A DNA stretch of 64,000 nt from Dongia mobilis (GCF_004363235.1 NZ_SNYW01000007.1:421064-485063), one strand, 5' to 3'. Positions 37,452-46,690 are shown, numbered from the stretch's first letter. Notes: generated by a model from the letters alone, not told the origin. Numbers and translations: made by a program.

Positions 37452-37762
37452 CACAGGAAAAGCCACTGAAGCCGCCACTGCATCCGCTGTTGGTCCTCGT
37501 CATTGCCGTCCTGCTGCCCGGCATGGGGCAGATTGCCAACGGACAGGCGACGCGCGGATTGCTGTTTGCCTTCACCACCGTGGCGCTCGGCTATGTCACC
37601 GCGAAATATGCCGGGCCGGACGTGTCGCTGGTCGGTCGTTATGCCGGCGGTTTCTTCATTTATGCCGTCGCCATCATGGACGCCTATCGCTGGGCCAAGG
37701 TGCGCTTCGAGATTTTTCGCCATGCCCATCCGACGGCCGGCCGTGTCGGCAATTCCACATGA
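37448..37762 (+). CDS. small membrane protein with PGMGQxxNGQ motif
   Basis: A 104-residue protein with two or three helices. The segment LLPGMGQIANGQATRGLLF resembles the PGxGQxxNGQxxKG loop of TM2-like and related small membrane families. It is translationally coupled to the preceding unknown gene by a four-base overlap. Function unknown. Confidence 0.75.
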   Translation: MTQEKPLKPPLHPLLVLVIAVLLPGMGQIANGQATRGLLFAFTTVALGYVTAKYAGPDVSLVGRYAGGFFIYAVAIMDAYRWAKVRFEIFRHAHPTAGRVGNST

Positions 37763-38178
37763 TCGCTCGATTTCGTGCGACATCCCTGTTCGAATCAAGC
37801 AAAGCATGCTAGGAATAGTTATTAACTGACAGGCAACACAGGCAACAGAGTGCCTGTTTGCAGTGCGGCATTATTGCTGCGTCGCAAGGAAACCTTGCAG
37901 GCGCGGCAACGCTGGTTCTGGCCAGGTGGCGGCCGGCATGGACGTGCAGATGGCCGGGCACTTTCCCGGTCCGACAATTACCAAGAAAAAGATTGGTCGG
38001 CAGAGCCGACAGGATCACCAGGAGGAAGTTGAAGGCCCGGGCAGGACCGGGCCGAGCATTGGCATTGTCGGGGGCGGATCGCGCCGAGGACGCGAGCGGG
38101 ACGTCTCTTTCCCTGGTGACATGATTGCACAGTCAAATGGTGCCCTTGCGGGTACGACCTTGGGGAGGGGAGTCTACC
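37763..38178 (+). promoter_or_regulatory. 416-base gene-free leader upstream of amt
   Basis: No convincing gene lies here. It contains a 7-bp stem-loop ACAGGCA-ACAGAG-TGCCTGT (37838-37857) with a short TTT after it; a weak sigma-54-like element GG-N10-GC (GG at 37867-37868, GC at 37879-37880); and a perfect 7-bp stem GGCCCGG-GCAGGA-CCGGGCC (38034-38053). A strong purine ribosome site (GGGGAGGGG) precedes the amt ATG at 38179. The long structured leader suggests regulated expression of the ammonium transporter, but the sigma-54 match is poor. Confidence 0.45.
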
Positions 38179-39582
38179 ATGGACAATGAAGTGACCGCTC
38201 TGACGATCATCTTCACCGAGTTCTATTACTGGGTGACGGTGGTCTTCATGTTCCTGATTCACGTCGGCTTCTGCATGTACGAGGTCGGCGCCTCGCGGCG
38301 CAAGAACCACATGCATACGTTGATGAAGAACACGATGGTGATTCCGCTTGTCACCGTCACGTTCTTCTTCTTTGGCTGGTGGATCTATTTTGCTTTCCCC
38401 AACGGACCGGGAATCATCGGACCGCTCCTTTCGGCCCCCTGGGCGGAGCCCTGGAGCGAACTGATGGGCGCCCATATGGGTGGCGCGCCGGCCGATACGG
38501 CAACCTTCACCGCCGAAGACACGGCCTACTGGGCGCGCATCAACGGCGTCTTCTGGGCGGCCTTCCTGCTGTTCTCCTGGACTGCAGCCTCGATCATCTC
38601 GGGTTCGGTGATCGAGCGTATCCGCTCCAGCGCCTTCTGGGTGGTTGCGGTGGTGATCGGGTCCTTTGCCTGGATCATCGACGCGGCCTGGGGTTGGCAT
38701 CCGGATGGCTGGATGATCCAGGTCCTCGGCTATCATGACGCCTATGCCTCGGGCGTGATCCATGCCATCGCTGGCGGTGCGGCCCTTGCCGTGCTCATCC
38801 ACCTCGGGCCGCGCATTGGCAAGTTTGCACCGGACGGAACTCCGCGCAACATCGTGCCGCACAACCCTTGGCTGATCACGGTCGGCCTGTTCCTGATCTA
38901 TACCGGCTTCTGGGGCTTCTATGTCGCCTGCAACATCCCGATCATCGACGTGCAGGATGGCGACGGAGTGTTCTTCTCGGCGACGAACATCTATCTGACG
39001 CCGACTACACTCTCCGCCATCACGCTCAACTTCCTGATGTCGCTGGCGGGCGGTCTCATGGGCGGTTACCTCATTTCGCGGGGTGACGCGTTCTGGACCT
39101 ATTCGGCGGGTCTGTGCGGTGTCATCGGCGCCTCTGCCGGCAACGACCTCTACAACCCGTTGCAGGCCATGGTGATCGGCGCGATCGTGCCGATGATCTG
39201 CTACAAGCTGCACTTCTGGGTCGAGCGCCGCTTCAAGATCGACGATGCGGTGGGCGCCGTGGCGGTGCATGGCTATGGCGGCTTCCTCGGCGTCGTGGTC
39301 GCCGGCTTCATGCTGTGGGGCTACCCTGCTTCGCAGAAGTATGACGCCATCATCACGCCGTGGGGCAATTTCGCCGGTGCCGTGATCATGTTCTTCGTTC
39401 TCGGCTTCCTGCCGGCCTATATCGTCGCCGGCATCCTGAAGGCGTTTAACAAGCTGCGTGTGCCGCGCGAGATCGAGCTGGTAGGCCTTGACCTATCGGA
39501 ATATGCGGCGCGCTACGAAGACGAGGATCAGATGTTGGCGGCGGAAATTGCCGAGGCTCGCGCCGCCGGCACTCTGCGCTGA
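38179..39582 (+). CDS. amt: ammonium/methylammonium transporter, Amt family
   Basis: A 467-residue channel with eleven predicted helices. The pore His pair is present: VIHAIAGG and AVHGYGGFLG, corresponding to His168 and His318 of E. coli AmtB, and the Asp near the first (YHDAYASG) matches the structural and recruitment residue Asp160. It lacks the signal peptide of typical AmtB, starting MDNEVTALTIIFTEFYYW, and has a hydrophilic C-terminal tail of about 45 residues. Methylammonium is a known Amt substrate, fitting the pathway upstream. A small membrane gene follows, 23 bases on; no glnK is present. Confidence 0.93.
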   Translation: MDNEVTALTIIFTEFYYWVTVVFMFLIHVGFCMYEVGASRRKNHMHTLMKNTMVIPLVTVTFFFFGWWIYFAFPNGPGIIGPLLSAPWAEPWSELMGAHMGGAPADTATFTAEDTAYWARINGVFWAAFLLFSWTAASIISGSVIERIRSSAFWVVAVVIGSFAWIIDAAWGWHPDGWMIQVLGYHDAYASGVIHAIAGGAALAVLIHLGPRIGKFAPDGTPRNIVPHNPWLITVGLFLIYTGFWGFYVACNIPIIDVQDGDGVFFSATNIYLTPTTLSAITLNFLMSLAGGLMGGYLISRGDAFWTYSAGLCGVIGASAGNDLYNPLQAMVIGAIVPMICYKLHFWVERRFKIDDAVGAVAVHGYGGFLGVVVAGFMLWGYPASQKYDAIITPWGNFAGAVIMFFVLGFLPAYIVAGILKAFNKLRVPREIELVGLDLSEYAARYEDEDQMLAAEIAEARAAGTLR

Positions 39583-39605
39583 CCAATCGATAGGAGAACG
39601 GAAAC

Positions 39606-39842
39606 ATGTCGACAGGTTCATTCGAGAACTGGAACGGGAACGTTCTTGATATCGGTCCGCTGTATCCCTTTGTCGGGACCGAGATGGTCTGGTTCATCAT
39701 CTGTGTCGCGTTCTGGCTTGCCTGGCACGTCCTGCAGTGGCGCATGGAGGAGGCAAACTACAACGATGACATGGAAGTCCTGAAGAAGGGCGACAACATG
39801 GAGCGAGCCCTCAAGGGAGAAAAGGTCCTGCGTTCCATGTAG
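39606..39842 (+). CDS. 78-residue membrane protein, Amt partner
   Basis: A small protein with one helix (about 26-44, EMVWFIICVAFWLAWHVLQW) and a charged cytoplasmic-type tail rich in Glu, Asp and Lys. It begins 23 bases after amt with AGGAGA just upstream and is followed by a terminator, so it is in the amt transcript. No family is recognised. An auxiliary or regulatory subunit is a reasonable guess. Confidence 0.72.
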   Translation: MSTGSFENWNGNVLDIGPLYPFVGTEMVWFIICVAFWLAWHVLQWRMEEANYNDDMEVLKKGDNMERALKGEKVLRSM

Positions 39843-39866
39843 CATCTGTTGCCGGCAGGCAAGGTG

Positions 39867-39898
39867 AAGCGGCGGCCATTGGCCGCCGCTTCCGTTTT
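39867..39898. terminator. terminator between amt unit and fkbM
   Basis: AAGCGGCGGCC and GGCCGCCGCTT form a perfect 11-bp stem with a three-base loop ATT, followed by CCGTTTT. It lies between convergent genes and could serve both strands. Confidence 0.8.
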
Positions 39899-39919
39899 CA
39901 TCCGCCTTCCGCCCTTGCT

Positions 39920-40552
39920 TCAGGAGAGGCGATAGATGGACGTGTAGTGGAGGTGCGAGACGAGGCGATAGCCGAGCGGGCGCAAAAAGCGGAAAATGGG
40001 GCTCTCCGTGACCCTCTCCAGATCGAGGTCGAGATCCTCGACGGCCAGAAGGAAGGGATGGAAGCGCGCCCAGTCGTTAGAGCGCAGCACGTCGAGATCG
40101 GCGCCCTCGCAATCGATGTTCATGAAGCCGACCTCCGTGCTGGCGGGTACCGATTGCGCCAGAACGGAGGCCAGCGTTCGACGTTCGACCTCGATGTCGC
40201 CGAGATGCCGCTTGCGCGAATTGCTGCGGAAGCGCGCGAAACTGACAGGGTCGATCGTGTTCATCGACCGGTCGTTGAAGAGGTGAAGCGTTACCCGGCC
40301 GGGGAGGGTGCCGATCGCCAATTGCTGCGTGCTATCCCGCGGTCGCACCTGCCGGAAAGCGGCGATCGCCTCCGGATCCGGGTCAATGGCGATTCCCCGC
40401 CAGCCCGCCAGATAGAGTGCGTAGGTGTTCGAATAGTCGACCGGCTGGTGCGCGCCGACATCGACGTAGAAGCCGCCCGGCCGCCCGGCGAGGTATTTGA
40501 GGATCAGCCGATCCTCGCCGAAGGACGAGTAACTCGCGATGGGAAAGGTCAT
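39920..40552 (-). CDS. FkbM family methyltransferase
   Basis: A 210-residue SAM-dependent methyltransferase. The SAM-binding motif is YVDVGAHQPVDYSNTYAL with the following GIAIDPDPEA, and GFMNIDCEGADLDVLRSNDW is the FkbM signature containing the Asp-Cys-Glu-Gly turn. Such enzymes methylate hydroxyls of polysaccharides or other secondary products. It is divergent from the LOG-like gene across 89 bases and converges with the amt unit. The acceptor is unknown. Confidence 0.9.
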   Translation of the reverse strand: MTFPIASYSSFGEDRLILKYLAGRPGGFYVDVGAHQPVDYSNTYALYLAGWRGIAIDPDPEAIAAFRQVRPRDSTQQLAIGTLPGRVTLHLFNDRSMNTIDPVSFARFRSNSRKRHLGDIEVERRTLASVLAQSVPASTEVGFMNIDCEGADLDVLRSNDWARFHPFLLAVEDLDLDLERVTESPIFRFLRPLGYRLVSHLHYTSIYRLS

Positions 40553-40641
40553 GCCCGCCTCCCTGCTTGGCCCGCCATTGCAAATCCCATTCCCGGCGGC
40601 TAGATGAGAATTCGATCGAATCGCCCCGGAAGGTAACCGAG

Positions 40642-41493
40642 ATGACCAGCCCCGCCAAGCCGAGCAACAAGCAGCAGAAAGAGGCGCCGAGCTATGTCCT
40701 GCCGGTGGAGGATGTCGACTTCCTGGTCAATCGGGACGAATTGCGCGGCCTGCGCTTTGCGGTCGAGTATTACAAGGCCGAACTGATCCTGCGCGATTGG
40801 GGAGTCCGCTCGACGGTCATCGTATTCGGCTCGGCGCGCATTCCGGCACCGGAACAGGTCGAGGCAAAGCTGCAGGCGGCGTCCAACGGCGAGGCGCGGG
40901 AGAAGATCGAGCGGGCGGCCAGGTGGGGGCGCTACTACGAGGAGGCGAGGGCCTTCGGCCGTCTCGTTTCGGAGGAAGGCGGCGCACTGAAGCCGGTCGA
41001 GGGCCAGCGCGACAACGTCATCGCCACCGGCGGCGGCCCCGGCATCATGGAGGCCGCCAATAGAGGCGCGCACGAGGCTGGCGCGCCGTCGATCGGTTTC
41101 AACATAACGCTGCCCGGCGAGCAGGAGCCCAATGCCTATTCGACCCCGGACCTTACATTCCAGTTCCACTACTTCGCCATGCGCAAGATGCATCTGGCCA
41201 TGCGCGCGGCGGCACTGGCCGTATTTCCCGGTGGCTTTGGCACCATGGACGAATTGTTCGAGATCCTGACCCTGCAGCAGACCCAGAAAGTGACGGCGAC
41301 GCCGGTCGTACTGGTGGGGCGCGACTACTGGAACAGGATTCTCAATCTCGAGGCCCTGACCGAGAGTGGCCTGATCGACCCCGCCGATCTCGGCATTTTC
41401 GACATTGTGGATTCCGGCGTGGAGGCCTGGGCGGCCCTGCAGGCGCGCGGCTTGAAGCCGGTCAGCCGGAAGCGCCGCCACGCCGGTTCGTAG
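40642..41493 (+). CDS. LOG family Rossmann-fold protein (cytokinin-activating-like)
   Basis: A 283-residue member of the TIGR00730/LOG family, some of which are phosphoribohydrolases that release free bases from nucleotides. Motifs PGGFGTMDELFE and GGGPGIMEAANRGA carry the catalytic Arg/Glu and nucleotide-binding residues. It has an N-terminal extension of about 80 residues relative to short LOG proteins, as in many proteobacteria. The start at 40642 begins MTSPAKPSN. It converges with the ABC ATPase gene, leaving three bases between stops. Confidence 0.9.
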   Translation: MTSPAKPSNKQQKEAPSYVLPVEDVDFLVNRDELRGLRFAVEYYKAELILRDWGVRSTVIVFGSARIPAPEQVEAKLQAASNGEAREKIERAARWGRYYEEARAFGRLVSEEGGALKPVEGQRDNVIATGGGPGIMEAANRGAHEAGAPSIGFNITLPGEQEPNAYSTPDLTFQFHYFAMRKMHLAMRAAALAVFPGGFGTMDELFEILTLQQTQKVTATPVVLVGRDYWNRILNLEALTESGLIDPADLGIFDIVDSGVEAWAALQARGLKPVSRKRRHAGS

Positions 41494-41496
41494 GGT

Positions 41497-42270
41497 CTAT
41501 TCGTCGGCGAAGGCGTCAATCACGGCGCGGTCGTAGCCACGGCTGGCCAGCAGCAATTGGCGTGAATAGGCGTGGCTGAGGGAACCTGTCGCCAGATCGC
41601 CCCGCGTTGCGACCTCGACCACTTTTCCCTGGCGCATCACCGCGAAGCGGTCGCACATATGGGCGACGACGCCGAGATCGTGACTGACCAGCAGATAGGT
41701 GACGCCGGATTGCTGGCGGATGTCGCTGAGGAGGTTGAGGATTTCCGCCTGGATCGAGACGTCGAGCGCCGAGGTCGGCTCGTCCAGCAGGATGAGGCGC
41801 GGCCCCAGGATCAGAGCGCGGGCAATGGCGACGCGCTGGCGCTGGCCGCCCGACAATTGATGCGGATAACGGAAACGGAAGCGGGCGCCAAGCTGAACCT
41901 GGTCCAGCGCCGCGCGCACGCGGTTCTCGATATCGGCAATCCTGTGCACGATGAGCGGCTCGCTGAGGATGCGGTCGATCGTGTGCTTGGGATGCAGCGA
42001 CCCGAACGGATCCTGGAACACCATCTGGACCAGCCGGTAGAAGGCGCGGTCGCGCCGACGGGTGACCGGACGACCGTCCACTGAAATGGCGCCGGTCCAG
42101 TTGTCGATGAGACCGGCGACGGCGCGCAGGATGGTGGACTTGCCCGATCCGGACTCGCCAACCAGGCCGAAGCTCTCGCCGGCGGCCACATCAAGACTGA
42201 CCCCGTCGACCGCGGTCACCTGCTGCCGGACCTCGCCGAAGCGGACAGTAAGGTCCTGGATTGAAATCAC
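41497..42270 (-). CDS. dppF: peptide/nickel-type ABC transporter ATPase, DppF-like
   Basis: A 257-residue ABC ATPase. Walker A GESGSGKST, signature LSGGQRQRVAIARA, Walker B LILLDEPTSALD and the H-loop SHD are intact. It is the shorter ATPase of the pair, lacking the full C-terminal oligopeptide extension of DppD. Its ATG at 42270 overlaps the stop of the companion ATPase, and it is the last gene of a five-gene importer. Substrate specificity is set by the binding protein, not this subunit. Confidence 0.92.
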   Translation of the reverse strand: MISIQDLTVRFGEVRQQVTAVDGVSLDVAAGESFGLVGESGSGKSTILRAVAGLIDNWTGAISVDGRPVTRRRDRAFYRLVQMVFQDPFGSLHPKHTIDRILSEPLIVHRIADIENRVRAALDQVQLGARFRFRYPHQLSGGQRQRVAIARALILGPRLILLDEPTSALDVSIQAEILNLLSDIRQQSGVTYLLVSHDLGVVAHMCDRFAVMRQGKVVEVATRGDLATGSLSHAYSRQLLLASRGYDRAVIDAFADE

Positions 42271-43106
42271 GGAGTCACCTCTGCCCAGGCGGAGTCGCGC
42301 TGCAGCGTCGCAAGCCGCGGCACCGGTCGGTCGATCTCCGGCGCGCAGGCAAGAAGGCCGCGCGTATAGGGATGCGTCGCCGATTGCAGGTCGCGCGCCG
42401 CCCGCTCCTCGACGACGCGACCGCCATACATGATGAGAACGCGGTCGCAGAAGGTGCGCACCAGGTTGAGATCATGGCTGATGAAGATCAGGCCCATATC
42501 CCTTGTCTTCACCAGGTCATCGAGGATGGCGAGCACCTGCAGGCGGACGGTAACGTCGAGCGCCGAGGTTGGCTCATCGGCGATCAGCAATTCCGGTTCG
42601 GCCATCAGCATCATGGCGATCATCGCCCGCTGGCCCATGCCGCCGGAGAGTTCATGCGGCCAGGCGCGGAACACGCGCAGGGGATCGCGAATCTTGACCG
42701 CCGCCAGCATATCGAGCGCCATGCCGCGTGCCTTCTCCGGCGAACGGCCGTGACGCCCCGCCTCCACCAACTGGTCGCCGATCGACATGACCGGGTTGAG
42801 CGAATACTTGGGGTCCTGCATCACCATGGAGATGCGCCGGCCGCGAATGCCGCGCCAGCCGCCCGCGTCCAGCCCGAGCAGATCGATGTCATGGAAGCGC
42901 AGGCGCTCGGCGCTGACACGCCCCTGGGTAAGGCCCAATATGGCGCGGCCGGTCTGGGTCTTGCCGGAACCGGATTCGCCGACGATGGCGAGCTTCTCGC
43001 GACACATGCGGAAGCTGACATCCTTCACGGCGTGGAATTCGCCCTTGGGCGTATCGAACCGCACATTGAGGCCGGCTACGTCGAGAATCGGTTCATTCAT
43101 CGCCAT
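42267..43106 (-). CDS. dppD: peptide/nickel-type ABC transporter ATPase, DppD-like
   Basis: A 279-residue ATPase with Walker A GESGSGKTQ, signature LSGGMGQRAMIA, Walker B LLIADEPTSALD and a C-terminal oligopeptide-type segment (HPYTRGLLACAPEID). The start is chosen at ATG 43106, one base after the permease stop; a GTG at 43118 or ATG at 43100 are alternatives. It energises the dipeptide/nickel-type importer together with DppF. Confidence 0.92.
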   Translation of the reverse strand: MAMNEPILDVAGLNVRFDTPKGEFHAVKDVSFRMCREKLAIVGESGSGKTQTGRAILGLTQGRVSAERLRFHDIDLLGLDAGGWRGIRGRRISMVMQDPKYSLNPVMSIGDQLVEAGRHGRSPEKARGMALDMLAAVKIRDPLRVFRAWPHELSGGMGQRAMIAMMLMAEPELLIADEPTSALDVTVRLQVLAILDDLVKTRDMGLIFISHDLNLVRTFCDRVLIMYGGRVVEERAARDLQSATHPYTRGLLACAPEIDRPVPRLATLQRDSAWAEVTP

Positions 43107-43107
43107 T

Positions 43108-44016
43108 TCAAGCCCCACGTGGATCGAGCACGTCGCGCAGACCGTCGCCGATCAGGTTGAAGCCCAGGCTGACAATGCAGATGGCGATGCCGGGATAGGT
43201 GCAGATCCACCACTGCTCCAGGATCTGGGCGCGCCCTTCCGAAACCATCGAACCCCATTCCGGCTGTGGCGGCGCGACACCGAGGCCGAGGAAGCCAAGC
43301 CCGGCGGCGATCAGGATAATTCCGGCCATGTCGAGCGAAACGCGCACGACGAGAGAGGGGACGCACATCGGCATGATATGCCCGAATAGTATACGCGCCG
43401 GGCCGGCGCCGGTCATGCGCGCCGCTGCCATGTAGTCGCTGTTGCGCACGCTCAGGGTCTCGGCGCGCGCGATGCGGGCGTAGGGCGGCCATGCGGTGAG
43501 GGCGATGGCCAGCACGGCATTCTCGAGGCCGGCGCCGAGTGCGGCGGCGAAGGCCAACGCTAGGATCAGCTTGGGAAATGCCAGGAAGGCATCGGTGAGG
43601 CGCATCAGCACGGTCTCGACCCAGCCGCCGACATATCCGGCGGTGGCGCCAATGATGAGACCCACCGGCGCCGCGGTGATCGCCACCAGACAGACGATGT
43701 AGAGGGTGGTCCGGGCACCGTAGACGATGCGGGAGAAGATGTCGCGGCCTTGTTCGTCGGTGCCGAGCAGGAACTCGCCGCTGGGTGGCAGCAGGCGGTC
43801 CTCCAAAGCGCCGAAAAGCGGATTGTGCGGGGCGATCCACGGGGCGAAGATCGCCATCACAATCAGCAGCAGCAGGATAAGGAGACCGAGCAGGGCCAGC
43901 GGATTGCGGGCGAAGGCCAGCCAGCCGAGATAGAGACGACCCGCCCGCGCCTGCCAGCGGGAATGTGGTGTATCGGACAGAAGCCAGTCGCGCATGGCTG
44001 CGGAAAGCATCGACAT
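43108..44016 (-). CDS. dppC: ABC transporter permease, DppC-like
   Basis: A 302-residue permease with six helices and the N-terminal OppC_N segment. FLLGTDEQGRDIFSRIVYGAR before the core and the EAA loop AARMTGAGPARILFGHIMP, which docks onto the ATPases, are both clear. The C-terminus WWICTYPGIAICIVSLGFN is typical. Start ATG 44016 (or 44010) lies eight bases after the stop of the second permease. It pairs with DppB in the membrane. Confidence 0.92.
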   Translation of the reverse strand: MSMLSAAMRDWLLSDTPHSRWQARAGRLYLGWLAFARNPLALLGLLILLLLIVMAIFAPWIAPHNPLFGALEDRLLPPSGEFLLGTDEQGRDIFSRIVYGARTTLYIVCLVAITAAPVGLIIGATAGYVGGWVETVLMRLTDAFLAFPKLILALAFAAALGAGLENAVLAIALTAWPPYARIARAETLSVRNSDYMAAARMTGAGPARILFGHIMPMCVPSLVVRVSLDMAGIILIAAGLGFLGLGVAPPQPEWGSMVSEGRAQILEQWWICTYPGIAICIVSLGFNLIGDGLRDVLDPRGA

Positions 44017-44023
44017 CCTTCGC

Positions 44024-45040
44024 TTACTTGGCGCGCGGATCGAGCACGCGATAGGCAAGATCCGTCAGCATGTTGATGATGATGAATATGGCGCCGACCA
44101 CGATCGTGCCTCCCATCACGGCCGGCATATCCTGGCCGAAGATCGAATCGGTAATGTAGAGGCCGAGGCCGCGCCAGGCGAAGACGGTTTCGGTCAGGAC
44201 CGACCCCTCCAGCAGATTGCCATAGGAGAGGGCAATGACCGTGAGCAGCGGCACCATGATGTTGCCCATGGCATGTTTCCAGATGATGCGGGTCTCGCTG
44301 ACACCCTTGACGCGGGCGGTCAGGATATATTCCTGGGAGAGCTGGCCCAGCATCAGTGATCGGGTCATGCGGCTGATATAGGCGAGGCTGAAATAGCCGA
44401 GCAGACCCGCCGGGAGGATCAGGTGGCCGACCGCATTCCAGAACAGGTCGGTATCGCCGGCGATCAGCGTATCGACGGTCATCAGGCCGGTAACCGGCGT
44501 CACGATGTCCTCATAGCCGAAATCGAGCCGGCCCGGTCCGGGCAGCCAGTCTAGCTTGGCATAAAAGACCAGCAGGCCCATCAGGCCCAGCCAGAAGATC
44601 GGCACGGAATAGCCGATGAGGCCGACGAAGCGCACGACATGGTCGATCAGGGTGTCCTTGCGCACGGCCGACCAGACACCCAGCGGTATGCCGAAAACGA
44701 CGCCGATCAGCGTGCCCAGGGTTGCCAGCTCAAGCGTCGCGGGGAATACGTTCGCCAGTTCCTCGATGATCGGCGTGCCGTTGCGGATGGACTGCCCGAG
44801 ATCACCTTGCAACACGTTGGTAAGGTAGATCCAGAACTGCACCAGGATGGGCTTGTTGAGGCCCAGTTCCTCGCGCACGCGTTCGACATATTCGTCCGTC
44901 GCGTGATCGCCGACGATGGCGAGGACCGGGTCAGCCGGCAACAGGCGGCTGATGACGAATGTCACCAGCAACAGGCCGAACAGCGTGATCGCCATCGAAG
45001 CGAGGGCGCCGGCCACTAACCGGATGCGTTGCTGGGTCAT
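44024..45040 (-). CDS. dppB: ABC transporter permease, DppB-like
   Basis: A 338-residue permease with six helices. The OppB-type N-terminus LLVTFVISRLLPADP and the EAA loop RVKGVSETRIIWKHAMGN are present, and it ends DLAYRVLDPRAK, as usual for DppB. It lies 90 bases downstream of the binding-protein gene and is first of the membrane and ATPase genes. Confidence 0.92.
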   Translation of the reverse strand: MTQQRIRLVAGALASMAITLFGLLLVTFVISRLLPADPVLAIVGDHATDEYVERVREELGLNKPILVQFWIYLTNVLQGDLGQSIRNGTPIIEELANVFPATLELATLGTLIGVVFGIPLGVWSAVRKDTLIDHVVRFVGLIGYSVPIFWLGLMGLLVFYAKLDWLPGPGRLDFGYEDIVTPVTGLMTVDTLIAGDTDLFWNAVGHLILPAGLLGYFSLAYISRMTRSLMLGQLSQEYILTARVKGVSETRIIWKHAMGNIMVPLLTVIALSYGNLLEGSVLTETVFAWRGLGLYITDSIFGQDMPAVMGGTIVVGAIFIIINMLTDLAYRVLDPRAK

Positions 45041-45130
45041 GGAAATTGACGGCCAAGGGCCATTCCGGGACTACTTCCCGGAATGGCCGCTGCGACAGGC
45101 ACGAAGGTCGTCAACCGCATCTGCGGCGGA

Positions 45131-46690
45131 CTATTCCTTCACGACGTTGGCATAAAGGTTGAGGTCGAAGGTCGGGCCGATGACGAAGCCCTTGACGTTG
45201 TTGAGGATGGCAGCCGTCTCGACCTGCTGGAACATGATGATGTAGGGGCTGTCTTCCATCGCCTTCTTCTGCAGATCCATGTACATCTGCGCGCGCTTGG
45301 CTCCGTCCTTCTCGTCGCGGGCGGCAAGGACGGCGGCCTCGTTCTCCGGCAGCTGCCACTGGTTGCGCTTGGCCAGGGGAGCGATCAGGTAACCCTCTGC
45401 ATTCGAATGCGGATCCTGATAGTCGGAACCCCACTGCCCGATATAGATGTCGTGCTCGCTGGCGCGGTACTTGGTCAGCGTGGTCTTGTTGTCCGCCAGC
45501 TTGATGATCAGGTTGACGCCCGCCTGGGCCATCGTGTTCTGGATCGAGGCCGAGAGGAGGCGGGTCTCGGTCTTGTTGGTCGTATCCATGGTTACGTTGA
45601 ATCCGTCCGGCAGGCCGGCGGCAGCCAGCAATTCCTTGGCCTTGGCAACGTCCAGCTTGAAGGGTGTGGCGGTGTCGGCACCAAGCTGGCCCTGCGGCAG
45701 GAAGCTCTGGTGCTTGATGCCGATCCCCTTGAACGAGGTGTTGGCGAGACCGTCGTAATCGACCAGGTACTTCATCGCCTGGCGAACTTCCGGCTTGGCC
45801 AGATTCGGGTTCTTGGTGTTGAGGCCCATGTACCAGAGCGTCGCCTTGGGCGTTGCCGCGATGGTGATGTTGCTGTCCGAGGCAATCGCCGCCAACTGGT
45901 CATTGGTCAGGTTGCGCGCCATGTCGACGTCACCCTTCTGCAGCAGCAATTGCTGGGTGGCGCTTTCGGTCACGTTGCGGGCCAGTACGCGCTTGATCTT
46001 CGGCGCGCCACCCCAGTAACCCTCGTTGGCTTCGAGAATCAGCGATTCATTGGGTTTCCATCCCTTCAGGACGAAGGGTCCGGAACCGGCCGAATTCGTG
46101 CGCAGCCAGTCATAGCCCATATCGCCGTCAACCTCGTGCGATAGGACCTCCTTCTTGTCGACGATGGCCGAGGTGAAGGAAAGGCAATTGAGGAAGAAGC
46201 TGGGCGCATAGACATTGTCCAGTTCAACCTCCAGGGTCGACGCGTCCACGACCCGGACCATGTCCTTGACGGTCTCTTTGGTGAGGCCGAACTGGTTCAT
46301 GATGAAGGCCGGGCTCTTGTCCATCAGGACATAGCGTTCGATCGAAAATTCGGCATCCTCGGCGGTGAGTTCGTTGCCGGATGAGAACTTGATGCCCGGG
46401 CGCATCTTGAAGGTAAAGGTCTTGCCGTCGTCCGAAACCGAATAGCTCTCGGCGGCCTGCATCTTGACGGCGCCGGCATTGTCGAGGTCCTGCACGACCA
46501 GGCGGTCATAGGTGTTGGCCATATACTCGGAACTGGAGAACTCGTAGATCTCGGCCGGGTCCAGCGAAATGATGTCGTCGAACACCCAAGCCATCACCAG
46601 CGTGTCCTTCGGCGTGTCGGCGGCGGCGGTGAAGCTGCCCGCGGCGAGCAGGGCGATGCCGGCGACGCCAGCCTTCAGAATCATGTTCAT
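45131..46690 (-). CDS. dppA: periplasmic dipeptide/nickel-type ABC substrate-binding protein
   Basis: A 519-residue SBP_bac_5 protein. A Sec signal peptide (MNMILKAGVAGIALLAAGSFTAAA) precedes a mature domain with the family pattern MAWVFDDIISLDPAEIYE and DDGKTFTFKMRPGIKFSSG. It is the first gene of a five-gene importer transcribed leftward. The ligand cannot be told from sequence: peptides, opines, glycosides and nickel are all possible for this family. A GGAGG-like site precedes the ATG at 46690. Confidence 0.92.
   Translation of the reverse strand: MNMILKAGVAGIALLAAGSFTAAADTPKDTLVMAWVFDDIISLDPAEIYEFSSSEYMANTYDRLVVQDLDNAGAVKMQAAESYSVSDDGKTFTFKMRPGIKFSSGNELTAEDAEFSIERYVLMDKSPAFIMNQFGLTKETVKDMVRVVDASTLEVELDNVYAPSFFLNCLSFTSAIVDKKEVLSHEVDGDMGYDWLRTNSAGSGPFVLKGWKPNESLILEANEGYWGGAPKIKRVLARNVTESATQQLLLQKGDVDMARNLTNDQLAAIASDSNITIAATPKATLWYMGLNTKNPNLAKPEVRQAMKYLVDYDGLANTSFKGIGIKHQSFLPQGQLGADTATPFKLDVAKAKELLAAAGLPDGFNVTMDTTNKTETRLLSASIQNTMAQAGVNLIIKLADNKTTLTKYRASEHDIYIGQWGSDYQDPHSNAEGYLIAPLAKRNQWQLPENEAAVLAARDEKDGAKRAQMYMDLQKKAMEDSPYIIMFQQVETAAILNNVKGFVIGPTFDLNLYANVVKE

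Noticed and set aside
38131-38150. Possible NtrC site TGCAC-N8-GGTGC upstream of amt
   Set aside because: NtrC sites have a shorter spacer between half-sites and a palindromic 17-base core; the spacing here is two bases too long.
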